Shown here: piece by piece, positions 10,087 to 19,786 of the stretch
Numbering within the stretch: position 1 is the stretch's first letter
Layout of the letters: each line of letters opens with the position of its first letter
Origin: Bacteroides reticulotermitis JCM 10512
GTDB lineage: Bacteria > Bacteroidota > Bacteroidia > Bacteroidales > Bacteroidaceae
Length of the DNA stretch: 64,000 bases
Reading direction: 5' to 3'
Assembly: GCF_000517545.1 (NCBI RefSeq)
Contig: NZ_BAIV01000027.1
Location: 1-64,000, forward strand
Translations under genes and position numbers: made by a program
Notes under the pieces: model-generated
The model's input: only the letters and a program-made list of their open reading frames with translations
Told to the model about the DNA's origin: nothing
Database searches by the model: none

Positions 10087-10803
10087 GTGATACATCTTAC
10101 AGACATTAACAAAACTTACCATAATGGGGCCCCTCTCCATGTGCTTAAAGGCATCAATCTTACTATCGAACGGGGAGAGTTCGTATCTATTATGGGAGTA
10201 TCGGGATCGGGAAAATCGACATTATTGAATATATTAGGTATATTGGACAATTACGATACCGGCGACTATTATCTAAACAACGTGCTTATCAAGAATCTGA
10301 GCGAAACCAAAGCCGCCGAATACAGAAATCGCATGATCGGTTTCATATTCCAGTCGTTCAACCTCATCTCTTTTAAAAATGCGGTGGAGAATGTTGCACT
10401 TCCTCTATTCTATCAAGGAATGAATCGTAAAAAGCGAAATGCACTCGCTTTGGAGTATCTCGACCGGCTCGGACTGAAAGATTGGGCACATCATATGCCT
10501 AACGAGATGAGCGGTGGACAAAAACAGCGTGTAGCTATCGCACGTGCTCTGATAACCCAACCTCAAATCATTCTTGCCGATGAACCAACCGGTGCATTGG
10601 ATAGCAAGACTTCGGTAGAAGTAATGCAGATTCTAAAAGATCTTCATAAAACGGGGATGACTATTATTGTAGTAACTCACGAAAGTGGAGTTGCCAACCA
10701 GACTGATAAAATTATCCATATAAAAGACGGGACAATCGAACGGATCGAAGACAACTCTGATCACGATTCTTCGCCTTTCGGTCAAAACGGATATATGAAA
10801 TAA
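10087..10803 (+). CDS. ABC transporter ATP-binding protein, MacB/LolD type
   Basis: A 238-residue ATPase with Walker A GVSGSGKST (residues 37-45), the Q-loop in FIFQSFNLI, ABC signature MSGGQKQRVAIARAL, Walker B IILADEPTGALD and switch His in VTHE. The start is GTG at 10087, because MIHLTDINKTY is the normal beginning of this family. It heads a five-gene block of two FtsX-type permeases, a periplasmic adaptor and a TolC-type outer membrane protein. It should therefore power a tripartite MacAB-TolC-like exporter. Confidence 0.92.
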   Translation: MIHLTDINKTYHNGAPLHVLKGINLTIERGEFVSIMGVSGSGKSTLLNILGILDNYDTGDYYLNNVLIKNLSETKAAEYRNRMIGFIFQSFNLISFKNAVENVALPLFYQGMNRKKRNALALEYLDRLGLKDWAHHMPNEMSGGQKQRVAIARALITQPQIILADEPTGALDSKTSVEVMQILKDLHKTGMTIIVVTHESGVANQTDKIIHIKDGTIERIEDNSDHDSSPFGQNGYMK

Positions 10804-10829
10804 TCTCCCATCTTATTCAATAAGTTATT

Positions 10830-12089
10830 ATGTTTGATATTTGGCAAGAAATATATAGCACCATCAAGCGCAATAAGTTGCGAACATTCCTCACCGGCTT
10901 TGCTGTAGCGTGGGGCATTTTCATGCTTATTGTACTGTTAGGTGCGGGCAATGGCCTGATTCACGCATTCGAGCAATCAGCCTCCGAGCGTGCAATGAAC
11001 TCTATCAAGATCTTTCCGGGATGGACTACCAAGTCATACGACGGCCTGAAGGAAGGACGACGGGTACAGTTAGACAACAAAGACTTCGATGCTACCGAAC
11101 GGTATTTTCCGGATAACGTAATTGAAGCCGGGGCAACCGTACGGCAAAGCGCCGTAAACGTGAGCTTTGGAGCAGAATATGTGAACCTAAGTCTGACGGG
11201 GGTATATCCCAATCACACGAAAGTAGAAGTTGTCAAACTCTTCAAAGGACGCTTCATTAATGAGATCGACATTAAAGAACGCCGCAAGGTGATTGTTCTT
11301 CATAAGAAAACAGCGGAGGTGCTGTTCGACAAAACACATACCGAGCCTATCGGACAGGTAGTCAATGCGGGTAATGTGGTTTATCAGGTAGTAGGGATAT
11401 ACAACGATAAAGGGGATAGCGGAGATAGCGATGCATTCCTCCCGTTCACTACCCTACAAACGATTTACAACAAAGGGGACAAACTGAATAACTTGGTGAT
11501 GACAACCAAGAATCTTGATAACATCGAATCTAATGAGGCCTTTGAAGCACGCTACCGCAGGGTTATAGGTGCCAACCACCGCTTCGACCCAACTGACGAT
11601 AGTGCCATTTGGATATGGAATCGCTTCACCAACTATCTGCAGCAACAAAAGGGAACAGGCCTGCTGCGAACTGCTATTTGGGTTATCGGTATATTTACCT
11701 TACTAAGCGGAATAGTGGGAGTTTCCAACATCATGCTTATTACCGTTAAAGAGCGTACGCGCGAATTCGGTATCCGGAAAGCTTTAGGTGCCAAACCCTT
11801 GTCTATCCTCTGGCTAATCATTGTAGAAAGTGTGACTATCACTACCATATTCGGTTATATAGGGATGGTAGCCGGCATCGGAGTTACCGAATGGATGAAC
11901 AATGCGTTCGGAAATCAAACTATGGACAACGGGATATGGTCGGAAGTCGTATTTCTAAACCCCACCGTCGACATTCGAATAGCCATACAAGCCACAGTTA
12001 CATTAATAATCGCAGGAACATTGGCCGGATTAGTCCCCGCACGCAAAGCCGTCAGCATTCGGCCAATCGAAGCACTTAGAGCAGATTAA
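10830..12089 (+). CDS. ABC transporter permease, MacB/FtsX family (first of two)
   Basis: A 419-residue protein with a MacB-type layout. One membrane segment near residues 22-42 is followed by a large periplasmic domain (about 45-275), then three C-terminal membrane segments (about 280-300, 330-352, 385-405) in the FtsX core. The conserved ISNIMLITVKERTREFGIRKALGA-type motif (seen here as GVSNIMLITVKERTREFGIR) lies between segments 2 and 3. It probably pairs with the next gene, a homologue, as a heterodimer served by the single ATPase. Confidence 0.9.
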   Translation: MFDIWQEIYSTIKRNKLRTFLTGFAVAWGIFMLIVLLGAGNGLIHAFEQSASERAMNSIKIFPGWTTKSYDGLKEGRRVQLDNKDFDATERYFPDNVIEAGATVRQSAVNVSFGAEYVNLSLTGVYPNHTKVEVVKLFKGRFINEIDIKERRKVIVLHKKTAEVLFDKTHTEPIGQVVNAGNVVYQVVGIYNDKGDSGDSDAFLPFTTLQTIYNKGDKLNNLVMTTKNLDNIESNEAFEARYRRVIGANHRFDPTDDSAIWIWNRFTNYLQQQKGTGLLRTAIWVIGIFTLLSGIVGVSNIMLITVKERTREFGIRKALGAKPLSILWLIIVESVTITTIFGYIGMVAGIGVTEWMNNAFGNQTMDNGIWSEVVFLNPTVDIRIAIQATVTLIIAGTLAGLVPARKAVSIRPIEALRAD

Positions 12090-12093
12090 GATT

Positions 12094-13335
12094 ATGAGAA
12101 TAGATATAGATACGTGTGAGGAAATCCTCATCACCATCACAAGAAACAAAACGCGAAGCTTACTTACAGCTTTCGGAGTCTTCTGGGGAATCTTTATGCT
12201 CATAGCTCTGATAGGTGGAGGCCAAGGTCTGCAGGATATGATGAAAAAGAACTTTGAAGGGTTTGCCACGAACTCCGGATTCTTAGCTTCTCAAAGGACA
12301 GGAGAAGCTTACAAGGGATTCCGCAAGGGACGCGCGTGGGAGTTAGAAGCTGTCGATATTGAACGCCTCCGCTCGCAAGTGAAAGAGTTGGATGTTGTCA
12401 CGCCCTCTATAGCACGCTGGGGATCGCATGCCGTATATGGAGATAAAAAATATGATTGCAGTGTAAAAGGCTTATACCCCGATTATCTACATATTGAATC
12501 ACAAGATATGGCCTACGGAAGGTTTATCAACGATGTGGACATACGTGAAGCCCGTAAAGTTTGCGTGATTGGCAAACGGGTATACGAGAGTCTTTTCAAA
12601 CCGGGAGAAAATCCATGCGGCAAGTATGTACGAGTGGATGGAATCTACTACCGAATCGTCGGTATGTCGTCTTCCGAAGGTGATATGAATATACAGGGAC
12701 GTGCCTCAGAAGCAGTCACGCTTCCTTTTACCACAATGCAACAGGCCTATAATCTGGGCGGAAGAATTGACGTAGTTTGCTTTACCGTCAAACGCGGGGT
12801 TAAAGTGTCGGATATTCAACCGCAAATGGAACAGATAATCAAAGCGGCTCACTACATTGCTCCGAATGACAAACAGGCCCTGATGTATCTGAATGCCGAA
12901 GCTATGTTCTCAATGGTCGACAATCTGTTTACCGGAATCAACATCCTGATCTGGATGGTTGGCTTAGGCACATTGCTGGCGGGTGCTATCGGTGTATCGA
13001 ATATCATGATGGTAACGGTAAAAGAACGTACGACTGAGATTGGAATCCGTCGGGCAATCGGTGCTCGTCCCAGAGATATTCTGCAACAGATATTATCGGA
13101 AAGTATGGTATTGACCACCGTTGCCGGTATGTGCGGCATCTCTTTTGGAGTAATGATACTTCAATTGGTAGAGATGGGAGCAAACTCTAGCGGCGGAACG
13201 GCTCACTTTCAAGTCAGCTTCGGTTTGGCTATAGGAACTTGTGCACTACTCATCGGATTAGGCATGTTAGCGGGTCTGGCTCCGGCCTATCGGGCAATGG
13301 CTATTAAACCGATTGAAGCCATCCGAGATGAGTAA
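12094..13335 (+). CDS. ABC transporter permease, MacB/FtsX family (second of two)
   Basis: A 413-residue homologue of the preceding permease, starting 4 bases after it. It has the same layout: N-terminal membrane segment near residues 21-40, a periplasmic MacB-PCD domain, and three C-terminal membrane helices around GVSNIMMVTVKERTTEIGIR. Its close linkage and shared motif suggest the pair arose by duplication and works as a heterodimer. Confidence 0.9.
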   Translation: MRIDIDTCEEILITITRNKTRSLLTAFGVFWGIFMLIALIGGGQGLQDMMKKNFEGFATNSGFLASQRTGEAYKGFRKGRAWELEAVDIERLRSQVKELDVVTPSIARWGSHAVYGDKKYDCSVKGLYPDYLHIESQDMAYGRFINDVDIREARKVCVIGKRVYESLFKPGENPCGKYVRVDGIYYRIVGMSSSEGDMNIQGRASEAVTLPFTTMQQAYNLGGRIDVVCFTVKRGVKVSDIQPQMEQIIKAAHYIAPNDKQALMYLNAEAMFSMVDNLFTGINILIWMVGLGTLLAGAIGVSNIMMVTVKERTTEIGIRRAIGARPRDILQQILSESMVLTTVAGMCGISFGVMILQLVEMGANSSGGTAHFQVSFGLAIGTCALLIGLGMLAGLAPAYRAMAIKPIEAIRDE

Positions 13336-13395
13336 ATAGAGAAGAGAACAAAGAGTGAAAAACGAAGAATCAAAAATTAAACACATATATTCAAG

Positions 13396-14496
13396 ATGAA
13401 AAAGTATCTGAAAATCGCGCTATTGGTAATTATAGCCATAATTCTTGTGGGAACATTTGTATTCCTGTATCAGAAGTCCCAACCTAAAGTGGCTGTTTAC
13501 GAAACAATCACTCCGGAAGTAACTGACCTCGAAAAGTCGACAGTAGCCACCGGAAAGGTAGAACCTAGAGACGAAATTTTAATAAAGCCTCAGATCTCAG
13601 GAATTATCGATGAAGTGTATAAAGAAGCCGGACAAAGCGTCAAAAAGGGAGAAGTTCTCGCGAAAGTGAAGGTTATTCCTGAACTCGGTCAACTAAACTC
13701 GGCAGAGAGCCGTGTCCGCTTAGCAGGGATCAACGCCGCACAAGCCGAAACAGATTTCGCCCGCGTCAAAAAGTTATATGCGGACAAACTGATCAGCCGG
13801 GAAGAGTATGAAAAAGGTGAAGTAGCAGTTAAGCAGGCGCGTGAAGAGAAAGAGACCGCTAAAGATAACCTCGAAATTATCAAAGAGGGTATCACCAAAA
13901 ACAGTGCTTCTTTCAGTAGCACGATGATCCGGTCTACGATTGATGGTTTGATTCTGGACATCCCGGTTAAGATGGGTAACTCTGTTATTATGAGTAATAC
14001 ATTCAACGACGGTACTACCATTGCTACCGTAGCCAACATGAACGACTTGATCTTCCGAGGTAACATTGACGAAACAGAGGTCGGCCGAATCCATGAAGGA
14101 ATGTCGGTTAAACTAACCATTGGTGCGTTGCAGAACCTGACTTTCAATGCTATCCTGGAATATATATCTCCCAAAGGGGTAGAAAACAACGGTGCCAATC
14201 AATTTGAGATTAAAGCGGCTATCACCGTTCCCGACACCGTTAAGATTCGTTCGGGTTATTCGGCCAATGCTGAGATCGTTTTGCAGCATGCCAAGAAGGT
14301 ATTGTCAGTTCCGGAGAGTGCCATCGAATTCAGCGGTGATTCAACTTTCGTATATATTATGACGGATTCCATCCCGCAACAGAAGTTCAAACGTACTCAG
14401 ATAAAGACCGGTATGAGCGACGGCATCAAGATCGAGATTAAAAAAGGATTAACCGCTAAAGACAAGATTCGCGGTGCTGAGAAAAAAGCTAAATAA
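13396..14496 (+). CDS. Periplasmic adaptor (membrane fusion) subunit, MacA/HlyD family
   Basis: A 366-residue protein anchored by an N-terminal membrane segment (residues 5-24). It has a biotinyl-lipoyl-like half domain (GKVEPRDEILIKPQISGIIDEVYKEAGQSVKKGEVLAKV), an alpha-helical hairpin (about 100-160, rich in Ala, Glu and Lys), then beta-barrel and membrane-proximal domains. This is the adaptor that links the inner-membrane ABC pump to the TolC-like channel encoded 3 bases downstream. Confidence 0.92.
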   Translation: MKKYLKIALLVIIAIILVGTFVFLYQKSQPKVAVYETITPEVTDLEKSTVATGKVEPRDEILIKPQISGIIDEVYKEAGQSVKKGEVLAKVKVIPELGQLNSAESRVRLAGINAAQAETDFARVKKLYADKLISREEYEKGEVAVKQAREEKETAKDNLEIIKEGITKNSASFSSTMIRSTIDGLILDIPVKMGNSVIMSNTFNDGTTIATVANMNDLIFRGNIDETEVGRIHEGMSVKLTIGALQNLTFNAILEYISPKGVENNGANQFEIKAAITVPDTVKIRSGYSANAEIVLQHAKKVLSVPESAIEFSGDSTFVYIMTDSIPQQKFKRTQIKTGMSDGIKIEIKKGLTAKDKIRGAEKKAK

Positions 14497-14499
14497 CAG

Positions 14500-15843
14500 A
14501 TGCAAATGAAAACAATCTATACAACACTAGTAACCATCTTGCTATACGGAACTCAACTCGGTTCCGTACAAGCACAAAACGCCTCTTCGCAGCCCTGGTC
14601 TTTGCGGCAGTGCATCGACTATGCGATTGAGCACAACATTAACATTCGCCAAACCGCTAATGCAGCTGCCCAAAACGAGATAAACGTAAACACCAATAAA
14701 TGGTCGCGCCTACCTAACTTAAACGGTAGCGCCGGTCAGAACTGGAGTTGGGGACGTTCTGCATCTCCTGTGGACAACTCATACAATGACATCAATAGTG
14801 CGAATACTAGCTTAAGTCTAGGCACTAATGTTCCACTCTTCACAGGTTTTCAATTGCCTAACCAATACTCATTAGCTAAACTAAACCTGAAAGCAGCTAT
14901 TGAAGATTTGAATAAAGCCAAAGAAGACATAGCTATCAATGTTACCTCTTCTTACCTACAAGTACTCTTCAACTTGGAATTAAGCAAGGTGGCTCAAAAC
15001 CAAATAGCATTGAGTCAGGATCAACTAAAGCGCCTGAACGGACTTTTCGAAGTAGGTAAAGCCTCCCCTGCCGAAGTTGCGGAGGCGCAAGCCCGTGTTG
15101 CTCAGGATCAGATGAGTGCGGTACAAGCAGATAATAATTATAAATTATCGCTGCTGGACTTAAGCCAGCTATTAGAGCTACCTACACCGGAAGGCTTCAC
15201 CCTTGAAAGTCCCAAAGAAGACATTGAGTTTGCGGCACTTACCCCTCCTGATGATATTTACACACAGGCTTTAGCCTATAAGCCGAGTATCAAAGCGGCA
15301 GAGTATAGATTGAAGGGTAGTAGCAATTCGATTCGTATTGCTCAAAGTGCACTTTATCCGCAATTATCATTTAGTGCCGGACTTGGAAGTAGCTACTACA
15401 CGGTGAATGGTAAATCGGAAAAAAGTTTCAGTAGCCAATTAAAAAACAACTTAAACAAATATGTAGGACTCAGCTTAAATGTCCCCATATTCAACCGTTT
15501 TTCTACTCGCAATCAAATACGCACAGCTCGTCTGCAACAAACCAGTTTATCTCTGCAACTGGACGACGCTAAGAAAACGCTATATAAAGAAATTCAACAA
15601 GCTTGGTATAATGCTGTAGCCGCTGAAAGCAAATACAACTCCAGCGAAGCAGCCGTTAGTGCCAACGAAGCCTCTTTTCAGTTGATGAGCGAAAAGTTCA
15701 ATAACGGCAAGTCCACTTTCGTGGAATACAATGAAGCTAAATTGAATTTAACCAAAGCTTTATCCGACCGGATACAAGCTAAATACGATTACTTATTCCG
15801 CAGCAAGATACTGGACTTTTACAAAGGCCAGATTATTGAATAA
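14500..15843 (+). CDS. TolC-family outer membrane efflux protein
   Basis: A 447-residue protein with a signal peptide (cleavage probably after VQAQ, about residue 25) and two outer-membrane efflux protein repeats. Each repeat has long heptad-rich helices, for example NLELSKVAQNQIALSQDQLK and the C-terminal FNNGKSTFVEYNEAKLNLTKAL, which is the typical TolC equatorial region. It is the last gene of the tripartite exporter and probably forms its outer-membrane channel. What the pump exports cannot be read from sequence. Confidence 0.92.
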   Translation: MQMKTIYTTLVTILLYGTQLGSVQAQNASSQPWSLRQCIDYAIEHNINIRQTANAAAQNEINVNTNKWSRLPNLNGSAGQNWSWGRSASPVDNSYNDINSANTSLSLGTNVPLFTGFQLPNQYSLAKLNLKAAIEDLNKAKEDIAINVTSSYLQVLFNLELSKVAQNQIALSQDQLKRLNGLFEVGKASPAEVAEAQARVAQDQMSAVQADNNYKLSLLDLSQLLELPTPEGFTLESPKEDIEFAALTPPDDIYTQALAYKPSIKAAEYRLKGSSNSIRIAQSALYPQLSFSAGLGSSYYTVNGKSEKSFSSQLKNNLNKYVGLSLNVPIFNRFSTRNQIRTARLQQTSLSLQLDDAKKTLYKEIQQAWYNAVAAESKYNSSEAAVSANEASFQLMSEKFNNGKSTFVEYNEAKLNLTKALSDRIQAKYDYLFRSKILDFYKGQIIE

Positions 15844-15876
15844 GGCACGCAGAACTTTTGAGTAGTTATTCCAGAA

Positions 15877-15924
15877 CATATCCGTTGGTTCATTCGTTAT
15901 TAGATGAAAGAATCAACGGATATG
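15877..15924 (+). promoter_or_regulatory. Inverted repeat enclosing the msrAB start region
   Basis: CATATCCGTTG (15877-15887) pairs perfectly with CAACGGATATG (15914-15924), extended by imperfect pairs. The 3' arm ends on the ATG at 15922 and the loop holds an upstream in-frame ATG at 15904. It could end the tolC transcript, although there is no T tract, or mask the msrAB start codon. Confidence 0.5.
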
Positions 15925-16953
15925 AAACATTTTATTATCATCGCGATTCTAGTGATCAATAATGTATTTTTAGGAATAGCGAAACCAATGAAAAATAAAG
16001 CTGAAATCTATCTGGCAGGAGGTTGCTTCTGGGGTACCGAACACTTCCTCAAACAGATACGGGGTGTAGAGAGCACGGAAGTAGGATATGCCAACAGTCT
16101 TGTGGCTAATCCCAGTTATGAACAAGTTTGTACGGGCAACACCTTAGCGGCCGAGACGGTGAAAGTCGTATATAATCCCGAAATCGTAGGACTGAACTTG
16201 CTACTCAATCTCTATTTCCAAACCATCGACCCTACCAGCCTCAACCAACAGGGGCACGATCATGGAACCCAGTACCGAACCGGTATTTACTATACGCACG
16301 CAAATGATCTTTCGATCATCAAACAAGCTATTCTAGTGTTGTCACCTCAATATAAGCACCCAATTGTTATTGAAGTAGAACCGCTAGCAAACTTTTATCC
16401 CGCAGAAACCTATCATCAAGATTATCTGGACAAGAATCCGGGTGGATATTGCCACATCAATCCTGCCTTATTCGATATGGCTCGCAAGGCGAATGCCGAA
16501 ATCGCTAAAGGGGCTTACTCAAAGCCGGATGATGCTACGCTGCGCCAGAAACTATCAGCTCAACAATATGCCGTAACACAGAGAAATGCTACGGAACCTG
16601 CTTTTCAGAACGAATACTGGAACGAATACAGGGCGGGTATCTATGTCGATATTACTACGGGGGAACCTCTATTCATTTCGACCGACAAATTTGAGTCCAG
16701 TTGCGGATGGCCTAGCTTTTCCAAACCGATCCAAAAAGATTTGCTTGAAGAGAAGAAAGATTCTTCTCACGGCATGACTCGGGTAGAAGTACGCAGTAAA
16801 TCCGGAGACGCTCATTTAGGTCATGTATTTACAGATGGCCCCAAAGAAAAAGGCGGACTTCGTTACTGCATCAACAGTGCTTCAATCCGCTTTATACCTA
16901 AAGAAAAAATGCAGACAGAAGGATATGGTGACCTACTGCCTTTAATCAAATAA
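15922..16953 (+). CDS. msrAB: Exported peptide-methionine sulfoxide reductase MsrA-MsrB fusion
   Basis: The N-terminal MsrA domain has the catalytic GCFWGTEHFLK motif, QGHDHGTQYRTGIYY and a YHQDYL segment. The C-terminal MsrB domain has CGWPSFSKPI, GHVFTDGP and the catalytic Cys in LRYCINSASIRF. The two CxxC zinc motifs of many MsrB proteins are not seen. The ATG at 15922 begins a signal peptide (MKHFIIIAILVINNVFLG); an ATG 18 bases upstream would add a polar MKESTD and is less likely. It repairs both epimers of oxidised methionine in periplasmic proteins. Confidence 0.92.
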   Translation: MKHFIIIAILVINNVFLGIAKPMKNKAEIYLAGGCFWGTEHFLKQIRGVESTEVGYANSLVANPSYEQVCTGNTLAAETVKVVYNPEIVGLNLLLNLYFQTIDPTSLNQQGHDHGTQYRTGIYYTHANDLSIIKQAILVLSPQYKHPIVIEVEPLANFYPAETYHQDYLDKNPGGYCHINPALFDMARKANAEIAKGAYSKPDDATLRQKLSAQQYAVTQRNATEPAFQNEYWNEYRAGIYVDITTGEPLFISTDKFESSCGWPSFSKPIQKDLLEEKKDSSHGMTRVEVRSKSGDAHLGHVFTDGPKEKGGLRYCINSASIRFIPKEKMQTEGYGDLLPLIK

Positions 16954-17022
16954 AGAAGAACGGTGGAGATCCTTTACTTTGGACCATCCACCGCAATCTA
17001 GTGTTAAAGAAAGAGAGAGAAT

Positions 17023-17040
17023 AGGAGTTTCACAACTCCT
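17023..17040. terminator. Short hairpin between convergent msrAB and DUF3836 genes
   Basis: AGGAGTT pairs with AACTCCT around a 4-nt loop. On the plus strand AATTGTTTTAT follows. It is a weak terminator candidate for msrAB; a second stem, CGGTGGA/TCCACCG, lies at 16961-16993. Confidence 0.4.
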
Positions 17041-17047
17041 AATTGTT

Positions 17048-17560
17048 TTATCTGACTACCAACAGGCTATCATTTCGGTTTACCGTTGGAGTTTGTATAT
17101 TCATAACCCAGTTTTCAGGTTGTCTTTCCAACCACTGGCCCTTATTCAATTTATAAGTCAAACAGGCTACTGGCATATTGGCCTCGTTCAGCTCATAAAC
17201 ACTTTTCTCTATACCAGCGTCATAAGCCTTGTGCAGCTCATTCCAACGTGCATACAACATCGTGATCTCCGAAATTGAATAGGAATAGTTCACTTTGAAA
17301 TACGGCATCCATTTCTCGCGGCTGGCGTTCCATTTAAAAGCTTCTTTGACAGTCATGCGATTCTGATCGTCATACGTAAAGTCATACTTCATGTGCCGAT
17401 GCAAAGAGCCTTCCAATCGATAGACTGTTTTTGATACTACAAGGCCATCTACCTTCTCTTCATTAGTAACAAAATTTTCATCCTGAGCATTTACGTTGTT
17501 TACACCAACCAATGCAACTATCGCTAAAACTATAACGCGGAATAATACGGTAGCTTTCAT
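17048..17560 (-). CDS. Secreted DUF3836-type protein
   Basis: A 170-residue protein with a clear signal peptide (MKATVLFRVIVLAIVALVGV, cleavage after NAQ). The mature part is built from short beta-strand repeats with aromatic residues (YDFTYDDQNRMTVKEAFKWN, WMPYFKVNYSYS), as in the Bacteroides DUF3836 family of small exported proteins of unknown function. The ATG at 17560 is preferred; an in-frame ATG at 17590 would add ten residues before the signal peptide. It stands alone, convergent with msrAB. Confidence 0.75.
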   Translation of the reverse strand: MKATVLFRVIVLAIVALVGVNNVNAQDENFVTNEEKVDGLVVSKTVYRLEGSLHRHMKYDFTYDDQNRMTVKEAFKWNASREKWMPYFKVNYSYSISEITMLYARWNELHKAYDAGIEKSVYELNEANMPVACLTYKLNKGQWLERQPENWVMNIQTPTVNRNDSLLVVR

Positions 17561-17785
17561 AATTATATTCTTTAAATTGTTTAACATACTATTTTTGTTA
17601 TTCTGTATATTAGACGGAAGTCCCGACTCAAATAGTTGCAACGAACTAAACTTTTTTCTCGTTTATTTTCTAAGTGTCTACTTTTAAGCGTAATACCTCC
17701 TCAAAAAACAGCACACAGAAAAACGATTTAGTCGGAATCATTCCAAAAATACCCGACCATCTCCGACAACAACCAGAATTATGCC

Positions 17786-17793
17786 TACCTTTG
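17786..17793 (+). promoter_or_regulatory. -7 box (TACCTTTG) of the glycosyltransferase-51 gene
   Basis: An exact TAnnTTTG match lies 23 bases before the ATG at 17816. No clear TTTG -33 box was found. Confidence 0.5.
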
Positions 17794-17815
17794 CAACTGA
17801 TAATGATCAAAACAA

Positions 17816-19768
17816 ATGATGAAAAGAAACAGTCTAAAGAGAATACTGTTGTTATCTGCCGGCGGATTATTCCTCATCTGCCTTATCAGCATATATCTAG
17901 GGCGGAATGCCCTTCTACGGAGTATCGTTAATAAACGTACTGCTCGTCTTGAAGCAACCAATGGGTTGCACATCCATTATGATAAGTTAGAGATGCATGG
18001 CCTGAATGAAGTGATTCTTCAGCGTCTCTCCATGGTGCCCAACCAACGAGACACATTGCTGACTCTCCAGTCGGTCAACATTAAGCTCAACTTTTGGAAA
18101 CTTCTTACCCGCAGAATCGAGGTGAATCATGTAACCGTAGACGGACTCACACTGGCACTTGTCAAGCACGATTCCATTGCCAATTATGATTTTCTTTTCA
18201 AAAAGGATGAGCAAGATCGGACACAGGAAACATCTTCCCGAACAAGCTATGCCGAAAAGGTCAATAAGGTGCTAGACCTATGTTATGGTCTTTTGCCCGA
18301 AAACGGTCGATTGGAACATATACGAATCACGGAGCGGAAGGATAGTAACTTTGTAGCCATTCATATTCCGTCTCTTTTAGTTAAAGAGAACCGTTTCCGG
18401 TCCGCTGTCGATATTCAGGAAGACACCTTATCTCAGCATTGGATTATGACCGGAGAACTTCGGCAACATGCCAGTACTCTGAAAGCAAACCTATACGCTG
18501 CCGACTCCCGAAAGATTACTTTACCTTATATAACACGTCGTTTCGGTGCCAAAGTAACTTTCGACACCTTATCTTATAGCCTGACGAAGGAGGTATTATC
18601 GGGCAACCGGATCTGCCTGACAGGAAAAGCGAGGATCAACGGATTAGATGTATTCCATAAAGCTCTATCCCCTGAAGCAATCTACCTTGACCGAGGACAA
18701 CTAAATTATCGGGTGAATCTGAGCGAACAAGCTATCGAAATAGATAGTGCTACCACTGTTTTATTCAATAAGCTTCAGTTCCAACCTTATTTACGCGCGG
18801 AAAAGAATGCGGGTAAATGGCATTTAACAGCTTCAATCGATAAACCTTGGTTTCCGGCTGATGACCTGTTTAGCTCCTTACCTAAAGGATTATTCAGTAA
18901 TCTGGAAGGAATAAAGACTAGTGGCTCACTAGCCTATCATCTATTTTTAGACGTTGACTTCGCCCGACTCGACAGCCTCAAGTTGGAATCGGAACTGAAA
19001 GAAAAAGAATTCAAGATTACCGCCTACGGAAAAACATCACTTGCCAAAATGAATGGTGAGTTTATGTACACTGCTTATGAGAACGGGATGCCGGTACGAT
19101 CATTTCCCATAGGACCTTCTTGGGAACACTTCACCCCGTTAGACAGTATCTCACCGATTCTGCGGATGTCTGTTCTTCAAAGCGAGGACGGAGCGTTCTT
19201 CTACCACCGGGGATTCTTACCGGATGCTTTGCGCGAAGCACTGATTTACGACTTGCAAGTGAAGCGTTTTGCACGTGGAGGAAGTACCATTACCATGCAA
19301 CTGGTCAAGAATGTATTTCTGAATCGAAGTAAGAACTTTGCGCGCAAGCTGGAAGAGGCGTTAATCGTATGGCTGATAGAAACGGAACGACTGACTTCGA
19401 AAGATCGGATGTACGAGGTGTATCTGAATATAGCCGAATGGGGACCGCTAGTCTATGGCATTCAGGAGGCTTCTACCTATTACTTCAACAAACGTCCGTC
19501 TCAACTGAGCACGGAGGAAAGTATTTTCTTGGCCTCTATCATACCGAAGCCCAAACATTACCGCCGCTCTTTTGCCGAAGGCGGACAACTGAAAGAGAAT
19601 ATGGAGGGGTATTATAAACTGCTTGCCGGACGTTTAGCAAAGAAAGGTTTAATAAGTGATGTCGAAGCAGATAGTATCCGCCCCGACATCCAAATTACGG
19701 GCGATGCCCGAAACAGTTTAGCTGGTCCAAAACCAGAGTCTAATTCTCCTGTATCGAAGGAGGAGTGA
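17816..19768 (+). CDS. Peptidoglycan glycosyltransferase (GT51) with a long AsmA-like N-terminal region
   Basis: A 650-residue membrane-anchored protein. Residues about 9-29 form a membrane segment. Residues 30-420 are beta-rich and resemble the AsmA/DUF748 type (NVKLNFW-like strands, VNHVTVDGLTLALVKH). The C-terminal 200 residues are a GT51 domain: EDGAFFYH with catalytic Glu near 457, RGGSTITMQLVKNVFL, KLEEALIVWLIE and EVYLNIAEWGPLVYGIQEA. There is no transpeptidase domain, so it polymerises lipid II glycan chains but does not crosslink them. Ordinary monofunctional MtgA is about 240 residues, so the front half is an added domain. It has a gene and promoter of its own. Confidence 0.88.
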   Translation: MMKRNSLKRILLLSAGGLFLICLISIYLGRNALLRSIVNKRTARLEATNGLHIHYDKLEMHGLNEVILQRLSMVPNQRDTLLTLQSVNIKLNFWKLLTRRIEVNHVTVDGLTLALVKHDSIANYDFLFKKDEQDRTQETSSRTSYAEKVNKVLDLCYGLLPENGRLEHIRITERKDSNFVAIHIPSLLVKENRFRSAVDIQEDTLSQHWIMTGELRQHASTLKANLYAADSRKITLPYITRRFGAKVTFDTLSYSLTKEVLSGNRICLTGKARINGLDVFHKALSPEAIYLDRGQLNYRVNLSEQAIEIDSATTVLFNKLQFQPYLRAEKNAGKWHLTASIDKPWFPADDLFSSLPKGLFSNLEGIKTSGSLAYHLFLDVDFARLDSLKLESELKEKEFKITAYGKTSLAKMNGEFMYTAYENGMPVRSFPIGPSWEHFTPLDSISPILRMSVLQSEDGAFFYHRGFLPDALREALIYDLQVKRFARGGSTITMQLVKNVFLNRSKNFARKLEEALIVWLIETERLTSKDRMYEVYLNIAEWGPLVYGIQEASTYYFNKRPSQLSTEESIFLASIIPKPKHYRRSFAEGGQLKENMEGYYKLLAGRLAKKGLISDVEADSIRPDIQITGDARNSLAGPKPESNSPVSKEE

Positions 19769-19786
19769 TAATTATAAAGGTCTAAG

